Part shown: piece after piece, positions 1 to 11,802 of the stretch
How positions within the stretch are numbered: position 1 is the first letter of the stretch
Layout of the letters: each line of letters starts with the position of its first letter
DNA from: Rutpela maculata
Taxonomy: Eukaryota; Arthropoda; Insecta; Coleoptera; Cerambycidae
Direction of reading: 5' to 3'
Length of the DNA: 64,000 nt
Assembly: GCA_936432065.2 (NCBI GenBank)
Contig: OW386292.2
Location: 105,729,829 to 105,793,828, forward strand
Notes under the pieces: generated by a model
The model's database searches: none
What the model saw: only the letters and a program-made list of their open reading frames with translations
Told to the model about the DNA's origin: nothing
Program-made: the position numbers and the translations under genes

Positions 1-152
1 ACCCAATCATTATTAGAAAATCACTAGAAATTATGAAAAACAGAAACAGTTTCAACAAGAGAGGATGGGTATCGACTCAGTAACCCACGGAGATTGGCTT
101 TGCCAAGTACCACTATGATGAATAAGCAGCAAAGGAAAGCAGCGTCAAGGTA

Positions 153-1693
153 TACAGGGTGCAATTAGTTTCATGTCATTAAGAAAAATTAATGGTGGAG
201 AACGACTAGACAAACAAAAACCTTATATAACATGGGGTCTAAAGCCCATAGTTTTGTAGTAAAAAAATAAACAAAAATTTAGAACATTTTTTAAAATGCT
301 TGAGAACTGCTGGAATATTGGGATAGGCTTTATATTGTCGCGTCTGGACGCGCATGATTCTCTGACATTTGTGCAGATAGGTATTCTCCCTTCTGTTATT
401 CTCAAGCAATATTTTAATTAATGTCTTTACTTGGTTAAGTATGCATACACAACCTACCCGTTCGTTTTTTTTTCTGTTGCTTTTGTTATTTTTGGATTTT
501 GGGCCACTGTATTTATAGTTAAGATTTATTTTATTGACTTACCGTTCAAGTCGTTAAATACTTGGCTACATGATCCAATTGACATTTTAAATCAATTGCA
601 GCAACGTATTTTAATGTGCATAGAAACCATAAAAAATGATCCTAATTTACCAAATGTGTTGAACGGAGTGCGTATGTCCTTAGTTCGAGGTGCTGAAATA
701 TGCCGATGGAGATCATTTCAAAAAAATTTATCTAAATCAACAATAATTTATTGGGAAGTTCTAGATTTCTCGAATAGTCCTGTCCACCACGCTGTCACGC
801 ATTGGTGTCATTTTCAAATCAAAGTCGCTGCCGGGTTAAGTATTTAAACCTTATTACAATGAGTAACTTTTGTGGTTTTGTGACAAATTCAAAAGAATTT
901 TTCTGTTATTGAGTGTTACTTGTTGGGCAATAATGCATTATTATTATTCGGTGTTTTGTTCTGATTTGTTTATTATTGTTTAAATTGATTTCCATAGAGA
1001 CTAAAGACTCGATTTCTAGTTTCCGATACCTCCTGATTGAAAAAAATTATGTGCGCAATTCGTTAAAAAAAATCAGATAACTATTTTATGTTACCGTATC
1101 TCGGTCTTCTAACTGTAACTGTTCGTTTTCCAATTTCATGAAATAATTACTAATTTAGCTTCTAACACAGAACAATTATTTGTTACAAATGTAAATAAAC
1201 CACATTTAAATTTAATAAATTATAAACAACAATAAAAGCTCCCATTATTTTGTTCCAAATTAAAGAATACACATGTAAATAAATCCTCTATTTAAATCCC
1301 TGCGGCCATCCTGTGCTTACGGTTATGTAGAAGAAGATAACGAATTATATACATTTTTATAATTGGTATCAAAGTTCGTCCAAGCGGTCCCATCAAAGTA
1401 CCGCGCCTTTTGCTTTGAGACCGCGCAGCGGTGAAACAAAGTCGGTAATCTTTACAATTTATTTATGACTTTTTAAAAATAAGTAAGACACTTTTGATTC
1501 GGAACTATACGTTCATTGAAAAGCAGAAAAGCAGTGGTTCTCAAATGTGTCCTACCTTAACATTCAAATTTTTGACCTAGGTCAGTTTTTTCAAAGAGGG
1601 GCACTGAGGAAAAAGTCATATAGGTTTTTTGTTTGTCTAGTTGGTCCCCATTACCAACTTTTTTTAATGACATGAAACTAATTACACCCTGTA
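153..1693 (+). mobile_element. Mariner-like (Tc1/mariner) element with both terminal inverted repeats
   Basis: The left end reads TACAGGGTGCAATTAGTTTC and the right end is its near reverse complement, ending in CACCCTGTA. The inverted similarity runs for about 80 bp (153-232 against 1612-1693), with a few substitutions. Both ends are flanked by TA (151-152 and 1694-1695), the target duplication expected for Tc1/mariner. The interior is 1541 bp and holds only a short transposase-like C-terminus on the plus strand. The rest is stop-ridden AT-rich DNA. It is a dead copy; the superfamily is well supported by ends plus target site, the lineage is not resolved. Confidence 0.8.
431..847 (+). pseudogene. 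Mariner-type transposase C-terminal remnant
   Basis: This is a 138-codon open frame lying between the mariner-like inverted repeats. From about residue 45 it reads as the last segment of a mariner-type DDE transposase: a polar helix (DPIDILNQLQQRIL) followed by NVLNGVRMSLVRGAEICRW, the pattern I know as the C-terminal 'RRA-LCI-GGHFE' region in insect mariner-like transposases. The first 40 residues are hydrophobic and do not resemble the DDE core, and no catalytic acidic triad is present. The ATG at 431 is therefore probably not a native start. It is a fragment of the element's own gene, not functional. Confidence 0.55.
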
Positions 1694-1695
1694 TA

Positions 1696-2302
1696 ATGAG
1701 GAGCAGGACACAATTTTAGGCTATGGAATCCTTTTGAAGAAGCGACAGTATGAAACGTCAAGTCAAGTTCACCACCACTGTAAAACCCGGAAGAAACTAC
1801 TTCATTTTACTCATCTTGTTTCATAAACTTAAAGCATCATACCTTTCATAAGGCTAATTATTTTCAAACTGCATACTTTGCAATTATTTCTTTGTCCAAG
1901 CCAACTACAACCAACTGCAAATTTATTGGCAAAAGCCTTTTTTAAAGCTCTAATGATACTTTCTTTGGCATTAAAGCCACCGATATTGATTAAATATTTT
2001 AACTAAAAAAATAGAGAACTATTCTTTATTTCATGAAATATACATTATCCCCGAAAAAAATAGAAAATAAAGCTCGAGTACTAGACATTAAATGAAGTTA
2101 ATTTAATTGAACTTAATAATATTCAAAAAACAACCCCTTAGAAATTACAGCCCTCCAAGGCGAAAGAAAAATATCTTGCGAGCAGCGCTTCTAACATTGT
2201 TGAAAAAAAAACGCACAAATCTTATGGCAAATAGATCTCGATCGAATTTGTTGAAATTTTAATGTCATAGATTTTCACCTCCTAATTAAAAGCCTTCACG
2301 GA
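1696..2302. other. No gene seen
   Basis: AT-rich sequence between the mariner-like element and a fold-back repeat. I see no coding pattern and no clear repeat ends. Confidence 0.5.
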
Positions 2303-2580
2303 CGCGATTTTTGGACATTCAATAATTTTTTTACTCTTTACTTTAAGGAAAAAATGAAAGTTAAAAAATGTTTTGAATTCTTTCAGAATTGCTTATCAAC
2401 TTTTGTTAATATATGTTAGTGTGTCATATTTTACTGAAAGTTAAAAGTTTATAAGTTGATAAAAAGTTCTGAAAAAGATCCTGTATCATTAATCACTTTA
2501 ATACAAATTTTTTGACTCTTGCACTTTTTCCTTAAAGTTTATGGTTTAAAAGTAAAAAATTTTTCAATGTCCAAAATGAT
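2303..2580. repeat. Fold-back (inverted) repeat, MITE-like
   Basis: The left arm, from TTTTTGGACATTC (about 2308) through TTAAGGAAAAAATG to TTCAGAATTGCTTATCAACTT (about 2403), is complementary to the right arm from AAGTTGATAAAAAGTTCTGAA (about 2453) to TTCAATGTCCAAAA (2577). The arms are diverged, with indels, around a loop of about 40 bp. No protein is encoded. Sequence just outside the right arm (CAATGTCCAAAATGA, then CTGTTCAT) recurs in modified form near 51870-51930, so this is part of a dispersed family. Its class is not determined. Confidence 0.6.
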
Positions 2581-2915
2581 GGAAATTGTCAAGTTTTGAC
2601 ACGCTATACCAAAAACTGTTCATTTTTGTGCGTTGCACGAACGGAGTTCAGTTCGTGCAACGAGGAGCAGCAGTAGACAGCTTTCAGCGAGCGACTTTTT
2701 TTAAATGGTTCAGGAATGTAGGAGAAATTGTCGAATTACGTTCACGTCACCGCCCATATAACACCATTAATATGGTATTGGTGAGGTCTCAAAAAAATAA
2801 TATATCTGGATATAAAAAGTAAAAATAGTTTACGCAAAATAAAAGATTTTTATTAAACATAATAAATATTCAAATTATATTGAACGATATAATTTCATTT
2901 TTAAATATCAATTTC
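2581..2915. other. Unassigned sequence with one short ORF
   Basis: A 78-codon open frame on the plus strand (2586-2822) matches nothing I recognise. It is too short to support as a gene in DNA of this kind. Confidence 0.4.
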
Positions 2916-2920
2916 TTCAA

Positions 2921-5240
2921 TTAATGAAGTTCGACCTGCTCTTGTTTCAAAAATATCTGACGGCTTGTGCAATCAAATCCGGCACAAATAGAGCAGGGTA
3001 TGATGTAATGTAAGCCGGCTTTCCTGCAACCACACTGACTGCCACAACCAGTTTTGTATCCGAAAAAAATTATCTGTAGCAACTCGCTTGGGGCTGGATC
3101 TTGAGTCATTGCAATTGGAGTCATACCCGAATTCTTTCGTTTCAAGACCCAGTTTTCTACTTGCCACGACAGCCAAGTCTGACTTGAAAATAAACTCTCT
3201 GAAAGTGAAGGTCTTGCGTCTGCGTCTTCTAATGGCGGTTATTAATAAATTAAATTAAATTATTAATAAATTAATTCTGTTTTGCCTCGTTGTTCCTTTT
3301 ATAAAACATTTGAAACGATATTCATTCTGTCACTTTTCTGTTTTCGGAGCACCATATATTGCCAATAAGCATATAACCTCAGCATTGAATATCGCAACAG
3401 AGTCTTGATTCGGTGCTAGAAAAATATCAATAGCATCTTGTAAATATTTTTTACCCACGCATATTTTTGCTTGCTTTGCTTTTTCCAAAGACGCCTGCAT
3501 AAATGCATGTATGAACAGCATGCGCTCTTTGCAAAATGAAAAATCTGAAGCAAAACTGTTCGATGAGTGTAATTTTCGCTCTGTACTTCCTTTTTCCAGT
3601 TTAAGGAAATGAATTATTCCATCGGCTGGGATAAAGCCGTTAACATCACAAGTACGTCGATGTCCTCTGAGACTATGGTTACCTTTTCGCACGATTGGTG
3701 TATCGCTGTTTGAACGATTAGAACTCTGCATCGTCTTCCGCTTTGTAAACAATAATATTATTCTCCTCTAATTTGTTTTTCAATGCAAGAACGAGTCGCT
3801 CTTTGTTACTTATTGTCGCAATATTAAACTTTCCTTCACTTTCTATTCTTTTCTGTTATTATATTTTTTCTACTCCTTTATATAAATTTGCTGTTTTCTG
3901 TACAGTCTGTAGAATGGATAAGTAGGCAATTCCAGTTAACTGAACGGATATATTTCATATCAGTTCTAGGATGGATATGAAATGAAACCGACCAATCACA
4001 GTTCGTGTATTAAATACATAGACAACTATTCGTTTTAAAATCAAATTAGTGCGTAAACTGCCAAAGTAACTGTCAGTGTGTATTTGTGTAATATATTAAT
4101 GTTTAACAAATTTTATAGTTTTTTAAGCTGGTCGTAGAAAAAGTATACTGTACAACTCGAGTGGATTATCCATATCGCACTCAAAAGATTTCTTCACTTA
4201 CGGTGTCGTGCTCAAACTTCTGTATCGTGCGCCATCATATCCACTCTTGTTGCACAAACTACTATAGTTAATTTAGATTTAAGTTGCTACTTTTAATACT
4301 GTTTGCTGAGTAACCGCCAAAAATAACAATGATTTCATGACCAAAATTTCTATTTAAATATTGAACGTAGTGCTAAATTTTTCATTGATTTTCCAGGGTA
4401 CATGATGCAGTAACATATCTCCATCAATGACAAACAGTATCATCCGCATTATCACGTGAATCCTCTAATTCAGAAAATACCTTGCACAATGTTGATTTTT
4501 AATTTTTTCTTACCCTTACTTCATCATATATTGACAAAGGATGTGCAGATAATTCGTAATTTATGTAATTCCTCAGTTCTTCAGATTTTTTTCATTATAC
4601 AAGTCCTTTGGAAAAGTAATAATGGATCAATAGGCACGATATTATCATTAATTTTAACTTTACTACTAACTGCTAGTAAAGGCAGGCACGTATTTGTTTC
4701 AATTTCAAATCTTTAAAATTCATATCGTGATTTTTTTTCATCGAATTCACACCAAATTCAAAAGCTTCGTAACAATTTATTTGACTACCGCCGGAGACAT
4801 CAATTGCTACAGACATGAGTACATCAGTATTTATAGTAAAAGGGTTGTGTTCTGTAAGCCAATCAACCAGTTTTTCATCGTCTTCGTCATCATATTCTGG
4901 CGTCACTGACGTCATGATGTTGCTGACTTTTATCGAACGATATACCACAAAATCTTTCTAAACCCTCAAGAATATTTTGAGTGCAACCTACGCCTTTGAT
5001 CCATTTATAAACTACACTTTCTGTGACTCCTAGTTTAAAAGGACCGCCTTCAACGCTCATGGACCTCATCAATGTTTGTTCGATAGTTTGATCGGTATCT
5101 ATACCACAAAAAAATTTATCAGACCGTCTTGCTGTAAAACCTCCGTCGGTAAATTGACCATATTCTGTTGGATCCATTTTATTTTCCAAATCACGCATGT
5201 CTTGTAAATAAACTTGCGCTGATTTTGCATAATAGGCAAG
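2921..5240 (-). pseudogene. C-terminal half of an uncharacterised multi-copy arthropod family
   Basis: Pieces in several frames keep one collinear order on the minus strand. At 4890-5240 is a segment beginning YAKSAQVYLQDM, then RRSDKFFCGID and IEQTLMRSM. At 4673-4948 are DEKLVDWLTEHNPF and INCYEAFEFG. At about 4380-4670 is VDPLLLFQ-like sequence without a clean ORF. At 3330-3752 are RMLFIHAF and a C-terminal LLAIYGAPK. At 2921-3176 is a cysteine-rich tail, CGSQCGCRKAGL followed by CSICAGFDC. I know this architecture only as a long, uncharacterised arthropod protein present in many copies. The cysteine tail resembles a CXC/tesmin-type metal-binding module. Frameshifts separate most blocks. 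The N-terminal half lies at 6460-7777, on the other side of an insertion. Confidence 0.6.
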
Positions 5241-5244
5241 TGCA

Positions 5245-6455
5245 CAGCAGCACGGTGCTACAGTTCGTGCACCCTTTAAGTGAAAAGGCAGGGGCGGTGA
5301 GATAATTAAAAAAATAAATAAATAAATAACGCTTGGGCTGCTGTGTGTAGCAGATCGTGGACACTCCTTAGCCCGGACAAGAAATGTATCCCAGGACAGA
5401 AAAATTCACTAGCTCAGATATCTCAGGGCGTCAAACCCAAGCTGACATAACTAAAGTCATGGAGGTTTACATTCTTGGTAGTCGCCGGTGAAATAATGAC
5501 ATTCTCTCAACAGTAAAAATGTACTATATTGTGTTTTAGTTACAGTTTATGATCCTCCAATTTATAACTGGCGGGATGCATGTACTATGGCTATATTTTA
5601 ATAAAAGCGTCGGGAAAAGATAAAGAAAATTTACCTTGTGTAGCTACACTCGGCTTACAGGTGTGATTAGCAAAACTTAATATGTAGCCGCCATGGTCTC
5701 AGTAGAGATCGGTCTCGATAGTACGTGGATAAAATTAAAGCTTAAATTAAATCTAAATATATCCAAAACAGTGGTTTTAAAATAGTTACGTAGGGCCCAC
5801 TGAAGGTGGTGGCCCGGTAGCGAAAATAAAATACTAATCTAAACACTTAACTAGGTGGTACGATACCAGACGTTCACTACTAATCGAGCTGCTGACCTAC
5901 GGTGGTAACTTCTAGGTGGTAGGAAAGTGCCTGGAAAGTTCCAGTCCTTGCAAGTGGACAATTCCAGCCTAGCACGGGGACAATACCAGCTCAGTCCTTG
6001 GACCCTCTGTCTCTCGAGGGTACAATTGGAATGAAATTCCAGTAAAAGGTCACTGCTCCCTGAACGAACAGGATCAACTCCTTGGCTCTCAAAGACGAAC
6101 CACTTCCAAGAGAAAGTTGTTAACTAGCCTTTACACATAAATCCTGCACAACTCGGACAAAACTCCTTCGTAATCACAAAAATACCCAAACCAAGAGGGT
6201 TTCCAAAAGCGAAGGGCGTTTTTATAATTACCGATTATTCCAAAATCCCAAGGATGGCTTGAGTAAATCAAGAAATAGAGATAATAGCGTGCGTGTGGCT
6301 GAAACTCGCTCGTCTGTCAACTGATACGAAAAGTTGACCCAGAACGACCTACCACGCCCCAAGCGGGCGGTAGCCGAAACCTTAATAGTACCATCAACGG
6401 CTTGCCCCGCGACGGTATGTGACCCGTAAGATACTGGTGTGTTGCGGGCGGCGTA
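5245..6455. mobile_element. 1.2-kb insertion with TGCA target duplication
   Basis: TGCA occurs at 5241-5244 and 6456-6459. Removing the intervening 1211 bp plus one TGCA joins the two halves of the interrupted gene in frame, with YGPDA running into LAYYAKSAQ. This supports a 4-bp target duplication. The inserted DNA starts CAGCAGCACGG and ends GGGCGGCGTA. It has no inverted termini that I can see and no ORF beyond read-through from the host gene. A solo LTR is the natural guess for a 4-bp duplication, but no second LTR or TG...CA ends compatible with the frame were found. Confidence 0.55.
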
Positions 6456-6459
6456 TGCA

Positions 6460-7777
6460 TCAGGCCCGTAACAATGGAAATAAGGTAAAATCGTCTCAAC
6501 GCAATCCAAATGATCGTTCCACTTCCCCATTCTTTCAGCTGCGATAAAACCTTTGAATAAGGATACTATCTTATGTAGTTTATCCATAATTTACCTGGTT
6601 TACTGTTACTCGATATTTGTTGCATCTTTTTTTTTTCAACAATTGATATTAATCTTTTTATTTCCTTGTATTACTTATATTATGAACATCAATATTTTCG
6701 CTAGATAAATTACATAAAAATTCTGAAATAGTTAGATCACAGTTACTTAAATTCTTAAATTCTGGGTCTGTTGCTTCAAGTTCTTTAACAATAATTTTCA
6801 TCAACGTTTGCTGAAGAAGACTGTGAGCACGGACTGCTCTAGCATAAGCGTGGCCTGTAAAAATTATGTCAACGGTTTTCAGCATAAATATTACTAAGTG
6901 CTTCCTTTATGCCACTACCTCCCATTATATAACCTATACATCCGAGGTATGACATAAGCATGTGAAATCCTCCTAGTCTTACAATAACGAAAGACATATC
7001 TGATAAATTAATGTTGGCTATAATGTATAGAGGCTGGTCAAATGACACGAAACAAGTTAGCAGACCGATTTTATCTGTTTCTTCCAGTGAATGAAGTAAT
7101 GATGTATAAATTGTCACTAGGAGCTGCGTTGAAAATTACTCTTGATTTTTAGCACGTTTTATTACTTGTTAAAGTTGCCATAAACCCATTCCACCCTGGA
7201 AACTGCTTGGACACTTTATGTTTTCCAAATATCCATAACAGATTCAAGTCAAATTTGATGGCTGGTATTCGATTTTATCTGGCGTCACAATCTTAACGAA
7301 CCAATGAAATTAAACTCCCTTTGCCATCAAGTGTGTCCACATTGAAGTCGGCGTTGTCACATACTAATTGAGCAAAGGTTTGTGGCTTGATTAAATTTTC
7401 ATTTTGCATAGTGGCCGAAGCTTCGTATACTCTAGCTTCATTATAATTTGCGCTGAATCCTAAACTACTGCATATATCTATAATAATTCGCTTGGAGCCA
7501 AATTTTCTATGCAACGTTACCGCAAGTCCGATTTGAAGAGGTGAAATGAATGATCGAGGCCGTACGGCTGCCATCACTGCACGACCAATTGAACTGCACT
7601 TAATTTTATGTGGTTTTGTATCTCCTTTTTTTTTAGTATAATTTTTTTCCATAAATATAAAAGTTTTGGAGAAACACGTTTGTCGATGTAATCAAACATT
7701 TTGTCACTAGCTAAGTAGAGTTCATTCTCGCTAATACTTGTCTGAATGTATAATAGTATTTCACCAACAGCATCCAA
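6460..7777 (-). pseudogene. N-terminal half of the same uncharacterised arthropod family
   Basis: Blocks run in order on the minus strand. The segment 7293-7777 has LYLWKKIILKKK, RPRSFISPLQIGLAVTLH, and later CDNADFNVDTLDGKG. At 6869-7117 is FDQPLYI followed by VRLGGFHMLMSYLGCIG. At 6658-6885 is TGHAYARAVRAHSLLQ. At 6460-6587 is LFKGFIAAERMGKWN followed by LPYFHCYG. The order continues at 5240 into YAKSAQVYLQ. These blocks match my recollection of the upstream part of the same multi-copy protein. At least three frame changes are present. Function is unknown. Dispersal and copy number in arthropods suggest an unclassified mobile element or a gene carried by one; that is inference. Confidence 0.6.
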
Positions 7778-7779
7778 AA

Positions 7780-8137
7780 ATCTACAATCTTCATCATTTC
7801 TGTTTGCTTTTCTTTGTTCGTACCATGAATTGGATAGTATATCGTACGTACGTTTTTTTTAAGTTACATTAGTTGAATATGTCGAACTACTAGAAAGATG
7901 GTGAGATCTCGATAATGCTGTTTTCAGGGCCGTGCCAAGCTACCTGGCTGCCTGTGTGCAAAATTATATACTGCGCCCAATATGTATATTTGGCTATAAA
8001 TACCTATGTCTATATTATATATAATATAGATTGTCAAAAAATTGGAGGAATAGCTAAGTACTAAGTTCTACCAAGCGTCGTAGCTAGACGCCTTGGCGCC
8101 CAGGGCAAGCGTCTAATTTTGCGACCCCAAAAAATTT
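7780..8137. other. No gene seen
   Basis: AT-rich sequence between the broken family gene and the 3' end of a LINE. Short GC-rich stretches at 7926 (CAGGGCCGTGCC) and 8090 (CCTTGGCGCCCAGGGC) resemble terminal segments of dispersed repeats, but I could not pair them. Confidence 0.4.
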
Positions 8138-9282
8138 TGATAGATAGATAGATAGATATCTTTATTAGTTCTCTGTAAATATATACAGTTTTGCCCAGTG
8201 GGGCGTAGAACATGTCAAATAACATAAAAATACAATAAAAAATAGAATGGCATAAAAACAGACAATACAAATAAGACATACAAAGTAGAAATCTATATAG
8301 CTAAAATGTTTCTTTAAGAGAAATTTAAGACTCTTATCTAAGTTATACTTAATCCTTAAAACATCAACACAAATAAAACATGTTTATAAAAAAATAAAAT
8401 ATATTTATAAAAAAAAGTCATCCAAGAAATATTCCTCCATTATATATATGGTAAGCCTTTTTGGTTAGTATTTGCTTTAACTCTTGTTTTAGTTTACTTT
8501 TATCTAGATTTTTCAATTGGAAAGGTAACTTGTTATAAATTTTGATTATTGAAAATTCTACATTTTTTTTTTAATGTACGAAAGTTGATTTTGTTAATGG
8601 ACAAATTATTTTTATGTCTTGTATTATAATCATGTTCCAATGTCTTGAAAAGCATGATGTTTTCTTTATCAAAACACAGCTTCATAGATGTATAAGCAAA
8701 TGAGTGTTAGATTTTTTTTTCACGAAATATATTTCTGCAGCTATCTCTTGGTTCCGTATCAAGTATGTATCTTAAGCATTTTTTTTGTACATTAAGTATT
8801 TTGTATGCATCGCTAGCATTTGCCCAGAATATGATTCCGTATCTAACCCGGGACTGAATGTAACCATGATATGCAATAAAAGCTGTTTCAACGTTTACCA
8901 TACGTGCCACTATCTTTAGTGCATAGCAATATTGAGCCATATTCCGTGCTAGGCTTTCAATATGAAATTTCCAGCCTAGCCTTGAATCCGAGTTTATTCT
9001 CAGAAATTTTACACTGTTACTACTTTATATATTGCTATTATTGTAGGTGAGCGTGATTTCATCTTGACTCAAGTATGAGAATTTTATCATTTGTGGCTTG
9101 GCAACGTTTAGTTGCAGATTGTTATTTCTAAACCATTGATTCAGCATATTTAGTTCATCTATTATTTCTTTTTTAATGTTTTTCTCAGGAATTTCGTTGA
9201 ACATTATGGAAGTATCATCAGCAAATTATACTATTGTAACGCCTCCTAGCTGAGTTGTTCCAATGCATAATAAATTCGGTAG
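8138..9282 (-). mobile_element. CR1-group LINE, 3' part (split copy)
   Basis: The minus strand carries the second half of a reverse transcriptase: FADDTSIMFNE near 9210-9240 (one stop just before it), then a region matching the copy at 31.0-34.4 kb, including MAQYCYALKIV and AYHGYIQSRVRYGIIFW. The 3' end is a (GATA)n tail at 8138-8156. The 3' UTR shares TAGAACATGTCAAATA with the second copy. The element is interrupted at 9282 and resumes at 11803. No RNase H domain is present, which fits the CR1/L2 group rather than I/R1. Confidence 0.75.
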
Positions 9283-9529
9283 TATGGACGGAACTATTTA
9301 GTCGTTTTCTGTAAATTTATGCTAGAAGTAGAATTTCTCGGGTAGTTAGTTGCGAGGTCGACGCAGCGCTGGAATCGCCCTGCGGTGATGCGAACGAGAC
9401 GACACGTGAGCCGGTCTCTTTGGTTCTCGCGGTGATAGAGCAAGCAGCAAATGGCTCGCCGTTAAATTAAAAAATAAGTGATCAATATCTTCAATGGAGA
9501 TGGGATGTTTCTCAAATTGAATACTTGTA

Positions 9530-9685
9530 CGATACTTGAATAATAATTGTCAATACTCGTATGATACTTGAATAATACGTGCATACTACTTGCATAATAT
9601 TGGTATAGTGCTTGCATACTACTTGTATACTACTGGTATAATACTAGCATATTACTTGCGTAATATCAAGTAATACTTTATGATG
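9530..9685. repeat. Irregular short tandem repeat (ATACTTG/GTATACTAC)
   Basis: About eight imperfect units of 15-20 bp combine ATACTTG, ACTACTTG and ATAATA/ATACTA steps, alternating between CAAGTA and TACTTG orientation. It lies inside the 2.5-kb insertion. No coding role is suggested. Confidence 0.6.
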
Positions 9686-10429
9686 TTCTAAAACACAAGT
9701 ACCGTTTAGCTATTTCAGTATGGTTACTAAATATTACTGACTGATTTCATCGCTAACTTGCTGAACAACCATGTCGCTTCCACATAAACTGTAGTCAATA
9801 CGGCCAAACTCGAAAGAGATTGTATAATCACTATTACCGGGAGGCAGTTACGACGTTCGATTAATAATTATTGGGAACTACGTCATAAATGGTTTTTTTG
9901 CTGTTTAATTTCACATGGGTGGATCACGAAGAATTTTTCTTTAAACGTAGGAGCCAAGATCTTATTGCAGCCATTTTCTCGTTACGGGCGTGGAAGCCAC
10001 GAGGTGTATTGACATCAATCAACCGATTCCAGCTAGAGGGATTTCTCGGAATGTATGGTCAAATCAGCTGTTCACGAAGTTAAGTGCATACTAGTAATTT
10101 ATATGTTTTTGAATATCATCTCTCTAACAACTTATGAAATTTAATTGGCCTATGCCAGATTTTATTATTCATTTAATTAAAATCGTGCGAGCTATGCAAT
10201 CGCTGCATTAACCTAAGAGCAAAAATTTTAGAGTGCCCTATGCATCTGCTAATCTTATTGATGTTAAATTTTGTGTATTTTAAGATACAGGGTGTTTATA
10301 ATCATGTGGTAATGGATGTTTCCAGTTAATTTACCGGTGATTGAAGGTTTGTGTTAGACGTCGACACAAAACCTACAAGGGGTGGAATCTGTTGCCTTTT
10401 GCGCCCACTTCCCTTTTTTGTAACTTTTG

Positions 10430-10705
10430 GTTATTAGCAATTTCACCTGTGTACGTATTTTTGTTACGTTTCATAATTCTGCCGTGAGGTATTTTTTTAT
10501 GTAGAGTCATTCAATGTTTATCCTTCATTGGTCATTACCAAATTTTATCTTGTGTAAAAATATTGTTGTTACATTTTTGTAACTTTGCCGTGTGGCGTAC
10601 TTTAGAGATGTTTTTTGGTCGTTACCAAATTTTACCTTGTGTAGATACTTTTATTCCATTTCATAATTCTGCCGTGTGGTATATTTTTATTGTAGAGTAA
10701 ATTAA
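10430..10705. repeat. Three imperfect ~90-bp direct repeats
   Basis: Each unit runs through TTACCAAATTTTA(C/T)CTTGTGTA, then TGTTACATTT or a variant, then CTGCCGTGTGGTAT or a variant. Units lie near 10430-10510, 10540-10605 and 10620-10700. They are internal to the 2.5-kb insertion and may be its characteristic satellite-like core. Confidence 0.6.
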
Positions 10706-11802
10706 TGTTATGACTTGTAAATTTTATTAGTTATTGCGGTTAAGTCAGTGATAAGTTTTTGCGATAGATTTATAAAGGTTGCGTAATTAATCACAAATTT
10801 GTGATCATTATATTGTCTATTATAGATTTCTGATTATTACGTAGTGTTTATGGGTTCACTAGTTATTGCTAAAATTGTTGGGTATCAAGCAACAGACTGT
10901 GGAATTAAATTGACTACTAAATTGTTACTTTTATAGTAGGGGTTTGTTCGCCCGGTATTTAGCTGCAGTATCTAAGTGCAGATTGTAAATTCTTTCGTCA
11001 GTAATTATACGGTAATAGATTTCTTTATAAAATATCATTTCATAACCTCGGTTAAGCATTCTGCCTAGCTTAAGATAATTTTATGGATAAAAATTCTGAT
11101 TATATCTCAACCATATTTTATTACTACAAATTCTAGGATAGATCGAGTCACATTTTAGCATTATCGCGTTCTCATTATCATTTTTGATCCCATTTTTTTG
11201 CTTGAACCCCCTTACTAACCCACACTGTACATAGTAGAATGTTAATTTGAATCTCTAACCAATTTTATTTCGATTTTACATCGAGTCTGTACAATTGTCC
11301 CAAAATCGATATTAAATCGATACTATCATTACTTCTTGTTTTATTTGTGTTGTATAATATTTTCTTTATTTCACGGCTTTACTAATAAGCCTGGCGCCCA
11401 TAAAGTTTTGAGTTTTTGTGTACCAAAATTTGTTTTTTTACTAAAATAATTAGTCAGTTCCTAACTCACGCCCTTGCCTCCAACAACACTGACTAGCCTG
11501 GGCCTAGTCTGACTTGAGGCTGGCCTTAGTTTACTTGGTGATAAACGGCCACCCGAATTAGATTAGTTTTTGTCTTTCTTATAGGTCCAAGTAGCTTGAT
11601 TAAACTTTATTATTAGAGTCACGTGAGTGCTATAATTTTTCTTATGTTGTAGTTGACTTACATTATATACTAGAGTGTAATCTTTTGAACATTTTGATTT
11701 TTGTCGAGTGTTAAGCTACGAGGACATTTTACTTAATACTAGGAGCCATTTTTATAAAATGGCGCCTTAATGCTAGGATAGCAGGTTACACTATTTGTTG
11801 AG

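Larger units (their letters stand above)
9283..11802. mobile_element. 2.5-kb unclassified insertion in the LINE, GGTAG target duplication
   Basis: GGTAG is present at 9278-9282 and 11803-11807. Deleting the 2520 bp plus one copy joins the LINE reading frame exactly: LYTNKLP runs into NLLCIGTTQ and on to FADDT, with spacing like that of the second LINE copy. The insert starts TATGGACGGAAC and ends ACACTATTTGTTGAG. It encodes no recognisable protein; the only ORF, 64 codons at 9889-10083, is not recognised. It contains two internal short-period repeats, annotated separately. A very long solo LTR or a non-autonomous element are both possible. Confidence 0.65.

Noticed and set aside
5241..6459. 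Reading the 1.2-kb insert as a TG...CA solo LTR (TGCACAG ... GTATGCA)
   Set aside because: With those ends included in the insert the interrupted frame is not restored; treating TGCA as the duplication restores it.
11390..11405. Primer binding site TGGCGCCCATAAAG inside the 2.5-kb insertion
   Set aside because: Only nine bases match a tRNA-Lys complement and no LTR pair or gag/pol is associated.
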